Below, piece by piece: positions 37,595 through 45,999 of a stretch of DNA of 64,000 bases. Every line of letters starts with the position of its first letter. Positions within the stretch are counted from its first letter, which is position 1. The position numbers and the translations under genes are program-made. The DNA lies in contig NZ_KK073873.1 in the NCBI RefSeq assembly GCF_000585355.1, forward strand, positions 2,337,703-2,401,702, given 5' to 3'. The DNA comes from Xylanibacter oryzae DSM 17970. Its GTDB lineage: Bacteria; Bacteroidota; Bacteroidia; Bacteroidales; Bacteroidaceae. The notes beneath the pieces are model-generated. The model saw only the letters and a program-made list of their open reading frames with translations. It did not search any database and had not been told where the DNA came from.

Positions 37595-39625
37595 ATGAAT
37601 ATTAAATTTTTATTATGCGGTCTTGCGTTATGCACAACAACAGTATACGCTAATACACAAGACTCGCTAAAATCTGGAATTGACAAGCCCAGTATGGACT
37701 TTAATGTAAAACCTGGTACGTCATTCTTTGATTATGTAAATGGAACATGGTTAAAAAACACTGCTATTCCTGCTGAATATCCAAGCTACGGAATAACATA
37801 TATGCTTGAAGAGCAGAATAAGGAACGCCTCAAAGAGATAATTCTTCAGCAAGCTCATCAGAATAATGCACAAAACTCGATTGGCAAAAAAATTGGCGAC
37901 CTGTACAATATCGTCATGGATAGTGTAAAGCTTAATAAAGACGGCATAACTCCTGTTAAAGAACTCTTCAAAGAAGTAAATGCGATAAAGAATCGTAAGG
38001 AGATTACAACACTTATGGCAAAATTTTACCATAATGGTATTGATGGATTATTTTCCACCTACATAAGTGCTGATATGAAAGACAGCAAAAACAATCTTGT
38101 ATCACTAGGTCAAGGTGGTATGACCCTTAGAGAAAAAGGATATTATCTGGATACTGATTCTCAGACCATAGCATTGCGTAATGAATATAAAAAAGCTATC
38201 GTAGACCTATTCCAATTATATGGTTTCAATCATTCACAGGCATACGCAAAAATGCTAACAGTAATGAAAATCGAGACTGCTATGGCAAAGGTAGCATATA
38301 GCAGAACACAGTTGCGTGATCCTGAGACCAATTATCATAAGATGTCATATGCCCGATTATTAAGAGATTATCCAGGCATCGACTGGAACAATTACTTCGA
38401 CGTCTTGGGAATGAAAAACTTTAGTACATTAAGTGTAGATCAGAAGGATCCTGTACATGAAGCTGAACTATTGATAAAAAGTGAACCGCTTGATAATCTT
38501 AAATCATTCATGCAGTGGAACATCATCAAGTCTTCATGTTTCGACCTTAGCGAAAATATTAGAGCAAGAGCATTCGACTTTTTCAACCGTAAGATGACAG
38601 GTCAACAGAAAGACAGACCAAGATGGAAAATAGCTGTCGGTGCCGTTGAGAATTTTATGGGCGAAGGTCTAGGACATCTATATGTAGAGAAATACTTCCC
38701 TGCAGCATACAAAGAGCGTATGGTAAAGATGGTAAAGAACCTTCAGACAGCATTAGGTGAACGGATCATGGCACAAGATTGGATGAGCGACTCTACAAAG
38801 AAAGTAGCACTAGACAAATTAGCTTCGTTTTATGTAAAGATTGGTTATCCTAACAAATGGCGTGACTATTCTGCATTAGATATACACAACGACAATTACT
38901 TCGCCAATACTTTGCGTGCTTCAGCATTCGAGTTCGACTATATGGTAAATAAGAAACTGAACAAACCTGTAGATCGTGATGAATGGGAAATGACACCACA
39001 AGAGGTCAACGCCTATTATAATCCTACTACGAATGAGATCTGTTTCCCTGCAGGAATACTTCAGCCTCCATTCTTTGATATGGAAGCAGACGATGCCTAC
39101 AACTACGGTTCTACCGGAGCCACAATAGGACACGAAATGACTCACGGATTTGATGACGAAGGAAGTCAGTTTGATAAGAACGGAAATCTACGCGTATGGT
39201 GGAAAGATTCAGACCGTAAGAGCTTCAACGAGCGCACAAAAGTTATGGCAGACTATTATTCAAATATTAATGTATTGCCCAACTTGAAATGCAACGGTGA
39301 ACTGACATTAGGTGAGAACCTCGCAGACCACGGAGGTCTAATGGTAGCATATCAAGCATACAAAGACATCACCAAGGATGCTCCACTACCTGTAAAAGAC
39401 GGATATACAGCAGACCAACGTTTTTTTATAGCTTACGGTATAAGTTGGAGAGAAAAGAATAGCGACGAGTACATCAGGATGGTCACCAAGACCGACCCTC
39501 ACTCTATAGCACGCTGGAGAGTTAATGGTCAGTTGCCACATATTGACGCTTGGTACGAAGCATTTGGTATTACACCTAACGACCCAATGTTCATACCAAA
39601 AGAAAAGAGAGTTACTATATGGTAA
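37595..39625 (+). CDS. pepO: M13-family zinc metallopeptidase (PepO/neprilysin-like)
   Basis: A 676-residue secreted endopeptidase (signal peptide ending TVYANT). The N-terminal M13 region includes FFDYVNGTWLKN. The zinc site is IGHEMTHGFDDEG (HExxH, near residue 513) and the third ligand lies in GENLADHGG (near 572). The sequence ends RVTIW, the Trp-terminated tail typical of the family. It degrades small peptides outside the cytoplasm. Followed by a strong bidirectional terminator. Confidence 0.93.
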   Translation: MNIKFLLCGLALCTTTVYANTQDSLKSGIDKPSMDFNVKPGTSFFDYVNGTWLKNTAIPAEYPSYGITYMLEEQNKERLKEIILQQAHQNNAQNSIGKKIGDLYNIVMDSVKLNKDGITPVKELFKEVNAIKNRKEITTLMAKFYHNGIDGLFSTYISADMKDSKNNLVSLGQGGMTLREKGYYLDTDSQTIALRNEYKKAIVDLFQLYGFNHSQAYAKMLTVMKIETAMAKVAYSRTQLRDPETNYHKMSYARLLRDYPGIDWNNYFDVLGMKNFSTLSVDQKDPVHEAELLIKSEPLDNLKSFMQWNIIKSSCFDLSENIRARAFDFFNRKMTGQQKDRPRWKIAVGAVENFMGEGLGHLYVEKYFPAAYKERMVKMVKNLQTALGERIMAQDWMSDSTKKVALDKLASFYVKIGYPNKWRDYSALDIHNDNYFANTLRASAFEFDYMVNKKLNKPVDRDEWEMTPQEVNAYYNPTTNEICFPAGILQPPFFDMEADDAYNYGSTGATIGHEMTHGFDDEGSQFDKNGNLRVWWKDSDRKSFNERTKVMADYYSNINVLPNLKCNGELTLGENLADHGGLMVAYQAYKDITKDAPLPVKDGYTADQRFFIAYGISWREKNSDEYIRMVTKTDPHSIARWRVNGQLPHIDAWYEAFGITPNDPMFIPKEKRVTIW

Positions 39626-39635
39626 TGATCACAAT

Positions 39636-39680
39636 AGACAGAAAGAGGCGGAGATTTAGAATCTCCGCCTCTTTCTGTCT
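39636..39680. terminator. Bidirectional terminator between pepO and rpmH
   Basis: Twenty-base perfect arms (39636-39655 and 39661-39680) flank a five-base loop. The two genes converge on it; it serves both strands by position. Confidence 0.85.
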
Positions 39681-39709
39681 ATTACGTTTCGCAATAATTT
39701 AATCGATAA

Positions 39710-39865
39710 TTATTTACCGTGATTCTCGTCAGAAACAGTTAATTTCTTGCGACCTTTAGCACGACGTGATGATAATACACGACGACCATCCTTTGTTGCC
39801 ATTCTCTCACGGAAGCCATGCTTGTTCACTCTTCTTCTGTTGTGTGGCTGAAATGTTCTTTTCAT
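39710..39865 (-). CDS. rpmH: 50S ribosomal protein L34
   Basis: A 51-residue basic protein too short for most ORF filters. The reading is [18 protein letters not shown], then a middle [22 protein letters not shown], ending DENHGK; this is L34 in full. It is a component of the large ribosomal subunit. It has an exact promoter at 39908-39938 and shares a terminator with pepO. Confidence 0.97.
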   Translation of the reverse strand: MKRTFQPHNRRRVNKHGFRERMATKDGRRVLSSRRAKGRKKLTVSDENHGK

Positions 39866-39907
39866 TGTTTGTATATTTATTTGTTATTATTCCTAGCTTT
39901 TGGGCTG

Positions 39908-39938
39908 CAAAATTACGCATTTATTTCGAAATAACAAA
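39908..39938 (-). promoter_or_regulatory. Bacteroidetes promoter of rpmH
   Basis: On the minus strand TTTG (39938-39935), 19 bases, then TAATTTTG (39915-39908). The start codon lies 42 bases downstream. Confidence 0.75.
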
Positions 39939-39989
39939 GAATAAAATGATTTTTAGTGTATTATTTTACGTTTTTTTCCAAAATTGTAG

Positions 39990-39997
39990 TAACTTTG
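39990..39997 (+). promoter_or_regulatory. -7 box of efp
   Basis: TAACTTTG matches TAnnTTTG and sits 57 bases before the efp start codon. No exact TTTG is seen at the -33 position. Confidence 0.45.
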
Positions 39998-40054
39998 CAT
40001 CCTAAAACTTACATTTATATATTTGAATATATAATAATAAACAACATAAGGTAT

Positions 40055-40621
40055 ATGATTAATTCACAGGAAATTAAGAACGGAACATGCATCCGCCTGG
40101 ACAGTCAGGTTTATATTTGCGTAGAGTTCCAGCACGTAAAGCCGGGTAAAGGTAATACGATCATGCGTACGAAATTGAAAAGTGTGACAACAGGTCGCGT
40201 TATAGAGCGTACTTTTCAGGTAGGTTTCAAACTTGAGGATGTACGCATTGAGCGTCGTCCTTATCAGTATCTCTATGAAGATCCTACCGGTTACATGTTC
40301 ATGAACCAGGAAACTTTCGAACAAATTCCTATCAATAAAGAAGCCATAACAGGTGTAGACTTCATGAAAGAAGGCGATGTAGTAGAAGTTGTTACTGATA
40401 CTACAGACGGTACAATCCTTTATGCAGAAATGCCTGTAAAGACGAATCTTCGTATTAGCCACAGTGAACCGGGAATCAAAGGCGACACAGCTACAAATGC
40501 TACAAAGCCTGCTACCTTGGAAACAGGTGTAGAAATTCGTGTACCTTTGTTCATCAACGAAGGCGAACTTATTCAGGTTGATACACGCGATGGTTCTTAT
40601 CTAAGCCGCGTTAAAGAATAG
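40055..40621 (+). CDS. efp: Elongation factor P
   Basis: A 188-residue translation factor that relieves stalling at polyproline stretches. Start chosen at 40055 (MINSQEIKNGTCI), the conserved N-terminus; the frame extends 33 codons further upstream through the promoter. The three EF-P domains are visible: KOW-like (about 1-63, with the loop HVKPGKGNTIM, Lys at the modification loop), then OB domains (TFEQIPINKEAI; and GVEIRVPLFINEGELIQVDTRDG). The final SRVKE is normal. A hairpin terminator follows. Confidence 0.95.
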   Translation: MINSQEIKNGTCIRLDSQVYICVEFQHVKPGKGNTIMRTKLKSVTTGRVIERTFQVGFKLEDVRIERRPYQYLYEDPTGYMFMNQETFEQIPINKEAITGVDFMKEGDVVEVVTDTTDGTILYAEMPVKTNLRISHSEPGIKGDTATNATKPATLETGVEIRVPLFINEGELIQVDTRDGSYLSRVKE

Positions 40622-40641
40622 TATACTGAAATATAATTTGT

Positions 40642-40667
40642 AGGGGCGGGCCTGCAGGTCTGCCCCT
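40642..40667 (+). terminator. Terminator after efp
   Basis: A GC-rich near-palindrome (aggggcgggcc...ggtctgcccct) with G-T wobbles, followed by ttatattatctttt. It lies 20 bases beyond the efp stop. Confidence 0.75.
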
Positions 40668-40693
40668 TTATATTATCTTTTAACTGATATCAA

Positions 40694-41731
40694 ATGAAAT
40701 ACTCCATAATTGTTCCGGTTTATAACCGTCCCGAAGAAGCAGAAGAACTACTAAAAAGTCTTGCTCAGCAATCTTTTAAAGACTTTGAGGTGGTAATTAT
40801 CGAAGACGGCTCTTCAAAGACATGCAAACAGACAGCAGACAGTTATGCAGACAAGATTGATATTAAGTATTATTTCAAAGATAATTCAGGACCCGGACAG
40901 AGTCGCAACTACGGTGCTGAACGTAGTAACGGCGAATATCTTATAGTGCTTGATTCTGATGTCGTTTTACCCGACGATTACCTTATGGCCGTCAATGATG
41001 AGTTGACACGCGAACCTGCCGATGCATTCGGAGGTCCAGATCGTGCCCATTCATCATTCACTGATGTTCAAAAAGCTATAAGTTATTCTATGACAAGTTT
41101 TTTCACTACCGGAGGTATACGAGGTGGTAAAAAGAAGATGGATAAGTTTTATCCCAGATCATTCAATATGGGTATACGCAAAGATGTATATCTCAAATTA
41201 GGTGGATTCTCCAACATGCGTTTTGGTGAAGACATCGACTTCAGCATCCGCATATTCAAAGCCGGTTACAAATGCCGTCTATTCCCAGGCGCATGGGTTT
41301 GGCATAAGCGCCGTACCGATTTCAGAAAATTTTTCCGCCAGGTATTCAATAGCGGAATAGCAAGAATTAATCTATACAAGAAATATCCCGAATCACTCAA
41401 GTTAGTGCACATGCTGCCGATGGTTTTCACTGTCGGCGTAATCTTATTGGTACTGACATCAGCATTCGGCAGACTAATGATGCAATACGATAACATCCAT
41501 AAATGGTACGACCTGTGTGCATTCCCATGGATACCCATTATCGTATATTGCATGATGATACTTATAGACTCCACGGTTAAAAACAAGAACCTCAAAATAG
41601 GTTTTCTTAGTATCGTGGCGTCATTCATACAACTCATGGGATATGGATGTGGATTCATATCTGCATGGTGGAAAAGATGCGTTCAGGGAAAAGATGAATT
41701 CCACGCATTCGACAAGACATTCTATAAATAA
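40694..41731 (+). CDS. Family 2 glycosyltransferase, membrane-associated
   Basis: A 345-residue GT-A type transferase. The N-terminal nucleotide-sugar domain opens SIIVPVYNRPEEAEELL, with the DXD-type site in LIVLDSDVVLPDDY (near residue 90) and GFSNMRFGEDIDFSIRIF near 175, then WVWHKRRTDFRKFF. Two or three hydrophobic segments follow (about 240-260, 275-295, 305-330). It extends an envelope glycan; acceptor unknown. It starts the run that leads into radC 12 bases downstream. Confidence 0.88.
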   Translation: MKYSIIVPVYNRPEEAEELLKSLAQQSFKDFEVVIIEDGSSKTCKQTADSYADKIDIKYYFKDNSGPGQSRNYGAERSNGEYLIVLDSDVVLPDDYLMAVNDELTREPADAFGGPDRAHSSFTDVQKAISYSMTSFFTTGGIRGGKKKMDKFYPRSFNMGIRKDVYLKLGGFSNMRFGEDIDFSIRIFKAGYKCRLFPGAWVWHKRRTDFRKFFRQVFNSGIARINLYKKYPESLKLVHMLPMVFTVGVILLVLTSAFGRLMMQYDNIHKWYDLCAFPWIPIIVYCMMILIDSTVKNKNLKIGFLSIVASFIQLMGYGCGFISAWWKRCVQGKDEFHAFDKTFYK

Positions 41732-41742
41732 AAGAAAAGTTT

Positions 41743-42432
41743 TTGGAAGCTAAACTGAATATAAACCAGTGGGCTCAAGAAGATCGCCCACGCGAGAAAA
41801 TGGAACGCCTGGGTGCCGAAGCATTAAGTAATGCAGAACTATTAGCTATACTGATAGGTTCCGGTTCCACAAAAGAGAGCGCTGTTGATCTGATGAAACG
41901 AGTGATGAGCGACTGCAATAACAATCTTAACACCCTTGGCAAGAAAAGCATCCGCGATCTCACCGAATATAACGGTATGGGACCGGTCAAGGCCATTACA
42001 GTACTCGCAGCCTGCGAACTAGGCAAGCGTAGACAAAGAGAAAAAGCTGAGGAAAGAAAAGACTTGGGCAGTGCTACATCCATTTACAACTATATGCATC
42101 CCATGATGCAAGACCTTGATGTAGAGGAAGCATGGATTCTGCTTATGAATCAGAACTATAAACTGATAAAGAGCGAACGCATATCTCATGGAGGAATAAG
42201 CGAGACAGCGGTTGATATACGCGTAATCATGAAATCCGCAATAATAAACGGTGCTACGATAATCGTACTTTGCCATAATCACCCAAGCAACAATGCAAAG
42301 GCAAGTGCCGAAGACGACAGACTAACACTACGCCTTAAAAAGGCAAGCGATATAATGAGAATATATTTTGCCGACCACGTAATAATTACAGACGGCAACT
42401 ATTATAGTTATAGAGAACAAGGAAGATTATAA
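41743..42432 (+). CDS. radC: RadC-like JAB-domain protein (TTG start)
   Basis: A 229-residue protein with an N-terminal helix-hairpin-helix-like part (WAQEDRPREKMERLG; LTEYNGMGPVKAITVLAACELGKR) and a C-terminal JAMM/MPN+ domain (VLCHNHPSNNAKASAEDDRL). The RadC name is historic; the role in DNA repair is doubtful. No ATG precedes the conserved WxxxDRPREK segment, so I take TTG at 41743; the first in-frame ATG (41800) would cut that motif. The glycosyltransferase stop lies 12 bases upstream. Confidence 0.88.
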   Translation: MEAKLNINQWAQEDRPREKMERLGAEALSNAELLAILIGSGSTKESAVDLMKRVMSDCNNNLNTLGKKSIRDLTEYNGMGPVKAITVLAACELGKRRQREKAEERKDLGSATSIYNYMHPMMQDLDVEEAWILLMNQNYKLIKSERISHGGISETAVDIRVIMKSAIINGATIIVLCHNHPSNNAKASAEDDRLTLRLKKASDIMRIYFADHVIITDGNYYSYREQGRL

Positions 42433-42454
42433 GTAAAATTTAAAATCAGCGACT

Positions 42455-42775
42455 ATGACACAAGAAGAAAAAACTAAAATCGAAGAGAGAATCGTTGACG
42501 TATTAAAGACTGTTTACGATCCTGAAATACCTGTGAACATATACGACTTAGGGTTGATCTATAAAGTTGACCTGAAAGAAGATGGAACATTAGATCTTGA
42601 TATGACATTTACCGCCCCATCCTGCCCTGCAGCCGACTTCATCCTTGAAGATGTGCGACAGAAAGTAGAAAGTGTAGAAGGAGTAAAAAGCGCAAACGTT
42701 CAACTTGTTTTCGAACCCGCTTGGGATCAGAGCATGTTAACAGAGGAAGCCAAAGTTGAACTAGGTTTCTCTTAA
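42455..42775 (+). CDS. DUF59/MIP18-family iron-sulfur assembly protein (SufT/PaaD-like)
   Basis: A 106-residue protein with YDPEIPVNIYDLGLIYKV (about 21-38) and FTAPSCPAADFI (about 53-64), the Asp-Pro-Glu-Ile-Pro and Cys motifs of the DUF59 family. It helps mature iron-sulfur proteins, probably by acting on a scaffold or target. It lies between radC and lpxH in a tight run, as commonly seen in Bacteroidales. Confidence 0.92.
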   Translation: MTQEEKTKIEERIVDVLKTVYDPEIPVNIYDLGLIYKVDLKEDGTLDLDMTFTAPSCPAADFILEDVRQKVESVEGVKSANVQLVFEPAWDQSMLTEEAKVELGFS

Positions 42776-42783
42776 TAATAGAA

Positions 42784-43554
42784 ATGCTTATGAAAAATGT
42801 ATATTTTCTCTCAGACGCCCACTTAGGTTCATTGGCTGTAAAGCATAACAGAACTCAAGAAAGACGTCTGGTACGCTTTCTTGACAGCATAAAAGACAAA
42901 GCCTCCGCTATATATTTACTTGGCGACATGTTCGACTTCTGGAACGAATACAAATATGTCGTTCCAAAGGGATACACTCGTTTTCTTGGTAAATTGTCAG
43001 AAATTACTGATATGGGGGTCGAAGTACATTTTTTCACCGGCAACCACGACATCTGGACTTACGGTTATCTTGAAGAAGAGTGCGGAGTGATATTACACCG
43101 CGAACCAATAACCACCGACATCTACGGTAAGATATTCTATCTGGCCCATGGCGACGGATTGGGAGACCCTGATAACAAGTTCAAATTATTGCGCAAAGTA
43201 TTCCACAACCATACATGTCAGCAGATGCTTAATGCTTTCCATCCAAGATGGGGAATGTGGCTAGGCCTGACATGGGCCAAGCATAGCAGACTGAAGCGTT
43301 TAGACGGCAAGGAACTGCCTTATATGGGTGAAAGTAAAGAGTATCTGGTAAGATACACTAAAGAATACATGAAGACCCATACAGACATCGACTATTTCAT
43401 CTATGGTCACAGACATATCGAACTGGACCTAATGCTATCCCGTAAATCCAGGATGATGATTATAGGCGACTGGATATGGCAATTTACGTATGTCGTATTC
43501 GATGGAGAGCATATCTTCCTCGAAGAATATGTTGAAGGCGAAAGCGAGCCATAG
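42784..43554 (+). CDS. lpxH: UDP-2,3-diacylglucosamine diphosphatase
   Basis: A 256-residue calcineurin-type phosphoesterase of lipid A synthesis that splits UDP-2,3-diacylglucosamine. The metal motifs are SDAHLG (near residue 10), LGDMFDFWNE (46-55), TGNHDIW (near 80-86), HGDG (near 123-126) and YGHRHIE (near 218-224). Start is either 42784 (MLMKNV) or 42790 (MKNV). It lies eight bases after the SufT-like gene and is ended by a strong hairpin. Confidence 0.9.
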   Translation: MLMKNVYFLSDAHLGSLAVKHNRTQERRLVRFLDSIKDKASAIYLLGDMFDFWNEYKYVVPKGYTRFLGKLSEITDMGVEVHFFTGNHDIWTYGYLEEECGVILHREPITTDIYGKIFYLAHGDGLGDPDNKFKLLRKVFHNHTCQQMLNAFHPRWGMWLGLTWAKHSRLKRLDGKELPYMGESKEYLVRYTKEYMKTHTDIDYFIYGHRHIELDLMLSRKSRMMIIGDWIWQFTYVVFDGEHIFLEEYVEGESEP

Positions 43555-43573
43555 AAACCACATTACATAAAAT

Positions 43574-43607
43574 AAGCCCCGGTGCAAATCTCAATGCACC
43601 GGGGCTT
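43574..43607. terminator. Bidirectional terminator between lpxH and ackA
   Basis: Perfect 13-base arms aagccccggtgca (43574-43586) and tgcaccggggctt (43595-43607) around an eight-base loop, with tat-tttta following. It closes two converging operons. Confidence 0.85.
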
Positions 43608-43625
43608 TATATTTTAATTGATATA

Positions 43626-44822
43626 TTACTTCAACAGATTCATCGTATCAGTAGCAATCATCAGTTCCTCGTCAGTAGGTATCACCACAACAGTAACCTT
43701 AGAGTCCGGAGTAGAAATTACAGCTTCTGTGCTATGGATAGAACGGTTCAGTTCCTTATCCAGTTTCACTCCCATATATTCCATATCCTTACATACAGCC
43801 TCACGCATTTCGAACTGGTTCTCACCCACTCCTGCAGTGAATACGATTATATCACATCCACCCATAGCTGCAGCATAAGCACCAACATACTTCTTTATAC
43901 GATAGTTGTACATATCCAGAGCCAGAGTAGCACGCTCGTTACCTTTGTTCATCGCCTCAACTATCTCACGCATATCCGAAGAGATACCTGTTACGCCAAG
44001 TACGCCACTCTTTTTGTTGAGCAGGTCAGACAATTGATCAGGATTAAGATTCAATTTCTTCTGAAGGAAAGTTACAGCACCGGCATCAACATCACCACTA
44101 CGAGTACCCATCATCAATCCCTCAAGCGGAGTAAGACCCATTGATGTATCCATACATTTACCATACTTTACAGCAGCAACACTACCACCGTTACCGATAT
44201 GACAAGTGATGATTTTCTTATCCTCAGCCTTAACATTCAAGAACTCACATACACGCTGTGAAACATAACGGTGACTTGTTCCGTGAAATCCGTAACGTCT
44301 TACATGATAAGTCTCATACAAGTCGTAAGGCAAAGCATAAAGATATGCATATTTAGGCATTGTCTGATGGAATGCAGTATCAAACACTCCTATCTGTGGC
44401 AATCCGGGCATCAACTCAGATACAGCATTTACGCCTTTCAGGTTGGCCGGGTTATGCAGAGGAGCCAAATCACTACAAGCCTCAAACTCTTTAAGGACCT
44501 CATCATTAAGAATAACACTCTTATTAAATTTTTCGCCTCCATGCACCATACGATGACCTACAGCGTCAATCTCCTTAAGGTCTTTTATTGCACCTATTTC
44601 AGGATCCGTAAGCAATTTGAAGATAAATTTCACACCCTCAGTATGCTCAGGAATATCATGCATTATTTTCTTTTTCTCACCGTTAGGCAACTTAACCTTT
44701 ACGAAAGCGCCATCAAGTCCTACACGCTCTGCACCACCAGATGCCATTATTGATTTGTCATCCATATTGTACAGCGCGTACTTAATTGACGAACTGCCGC
44801 AATTTAATACTAGAATATTCAT
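43626..44822 (-). CDS. ackA: Acetate kinase
   Basis: A 398-residue enzyme converting acetyl phosphate and ADP to acetate and ATP in mixed-acid fermentation. The family motifs are visible: ILVLNCGSSSIKYALY (1-17, in part), GVFDTAFHQTMP, RRYGFHGTSHRYVS, and VFTAGVGENQ near 330. Length is normal. It lies 17 bases after pta, the usual order in Bacteroidales. Confidence 0.96.
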   Translation of the reverse strand: MNILVLNCGSSSIKYALYNMDDKSIMASGGAERVGLDGAFVKVKLPNGEKKKIMHDIPEHTEGVKFIFKLLTDPEIGAIKDLKEIDAVGHRMVHGGEKFNKSVILNDEVLKEFEACSDLAPLHNPANLKGVNAVSELMPGLPQIGVFDTAFHQTMPKYAYLYALPYDLYETYHVRRYGFHGTSHRYVSQRVCEFLNVKAEDKKIITCHIGNGGSVAAVKYGKCMDTSMGLTPLEGLMMGTRSGDVDAGAVTFLQKKLNLNPDQLSDLLNKKSGVLGVTGISSDMREIVEAMNKGNERATLALDMYNYRIKKYVGAYAAAMGGCDIIVFTAGVGENQFEMREAVCKDMEYMGVKLDKELNRSIHSTEAVISTPDSKVTVVVIPTDEELMIATDTMNLLK

Positions 44823-44839
44823 AATATATTATTAAGTTA

Positions 44840-45859
44840 TTATTTATTTGCAGCCTTAGAATCTTGTGCCTGACAAGCAGTTATAGCAACCATCTTATAG
44901 ATGTCATCTGCAGAGCAGCCACGGCTCAAATCATTTACCGGACGAGCGATACCCTGAAGTATTGGGCCAAGAGCAAATGCATCACCAAGACGCTGAACCA
45001 GTTTGTAAGCTATATTACCAACCTCAAGACATGGAACGATCAATACGTTTGCCTTACCGGCTATATCACTTCCCGGAGCTTTTGTTTTAGCAACAGAAGG
45101 TACGATTGCAGCATCAGCCTGCAGTTCACCATCAATCTTCAACTGTGGATTTCTTTCTTTAGCCAATCTTGTAGCCTCAACCACCTTATCTACTACCTCA
45201 TGCGAAGCAGAACCTTTAGTAGAGAAGCTCAACATAGCTACACGTGGATCAGCAAATCCGGCTACAGCCTTAGCAGTCTCAGCTGTACAAACAGCGATCT
45301 GAGACAACTGGTCAGCATCAGGAACAGGAGTCACAGCGACATCACCCATTACGATAACGCCATTCTCACCATATTCAGGATGCTTTGTTATAAGAAGCAT
45401 GGCACCGCTCACACAAGTAATGCCGGGAGCACATTTTATAATCTGTAATGCAGGACGCAAAGTATCGCCTGTAGTACTCAGAGCACCGGAAATCTGACCA
45501 TCAGCTCCACCGGTCTTGATAATCATACACCCAAGATAAAGAGGGTTCTTTACCAACTCACGGGCTTTCTCGATTGTCATTCCTTTTTTCTTACGCAATT
45601 CTGCTAATAGAGTTGCATATTCTTCTGCTTTAGGATTGTTTTCAGGATCAATAAGCGTAGCTTTATTTATATTCTTCAGCCCGAATTTTTCAGCCTCAGC
45701 ATGCACCTCGCCAGGGTTGCCGATCAGGATAAGGTCTGCCACACCGTCAGCCAATACTTTATCGGCAGCTTTTAATGTGCGCTCCTCAGTGGCTTCGGGG
45801 AGTACAATGCGCTGTTTGTCACTTTTTGCGCGCTCGATGATTTTTTCTACTAAATCCAT
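44840..45859 (-). CDS. pta: Phosphate acetyltransferase
   Basis: A 339-residue single-domain Pta that turns acetyl-CoA into acetyl phosphate. PTA_PTB-family segments are IVLPEATEERTLKAAD near the start, SGALSTTGDTLRPALQIIK (about 130), VMGDVAVTPVPDADQLSQIA, and SDIAGKANVLIVPCLEVGNIAYK. It is the short form without a DRTGG extension. First gene of pta-ackA. A minus-strand TACTTTTG -7-like box lies at 45919-45912. Confidence 0.95.
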   Translation of the reverse strand: MDLVEKIIERAKSDKQRIVLPEATEERTLKAADKVLADGVADLILIGNPGEVHAEAEKFGLKNINKATLIDPENNPKAEEYATLLAELRKKKGMTIEKARELVKNPLYLGCMIIKTGGADGQISGALSTTGDTLRPALQIIKCAPGITCVSGAMLLITKHPEYGENGVIVMGDVAVTPVPDADQLSQIAVCTAETAKAVAGFADPRVAMLSFSTKGSASHEVVDKVVEATRLAKERNPQLKIDGELQADAAIVPSVAKTKAPGSDIAGKANVLIVPCLEVGNIAYKLVQRLGDAFALGPILQGIARPVNDLSRGCSADDIYKMVAITACQAQDSKAANK

Positions 45860-45963
45860 AGTTTGTTACTAATTATATCTATTTTGTAATTTCGACATTG
45901 CATTTCGGATGCAAAAGTAAGAAAAATATTCGTAAACATAATGGCTTTTCTATTATTTTTTTC

Positions 45964-45971
45964 TACTTTTG
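45964..45971 (+). promoter_or_regulatory. -7 box before the DUF2156/GNAT gene
   Basis: TACTTTTG matches TAnnTTTG, 28 bases before the start codon at 46000. A second copy of the motif on the opposite strand (45919-45912) faces pta, so this is a divergent promoter region. Confidence 0.5.
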
Positions 45972-45999
45972 CAGACATTACCTACTATCATCTATTTTT

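Noticed and set aside
44864..45448. A 194-codon + strand frame antisense to pta
   Set aside because: It has no domain and lies fully inside a well-supported gene; similar long antisense frames occur over cobQ (25380-25967) and folP (48896-49465).
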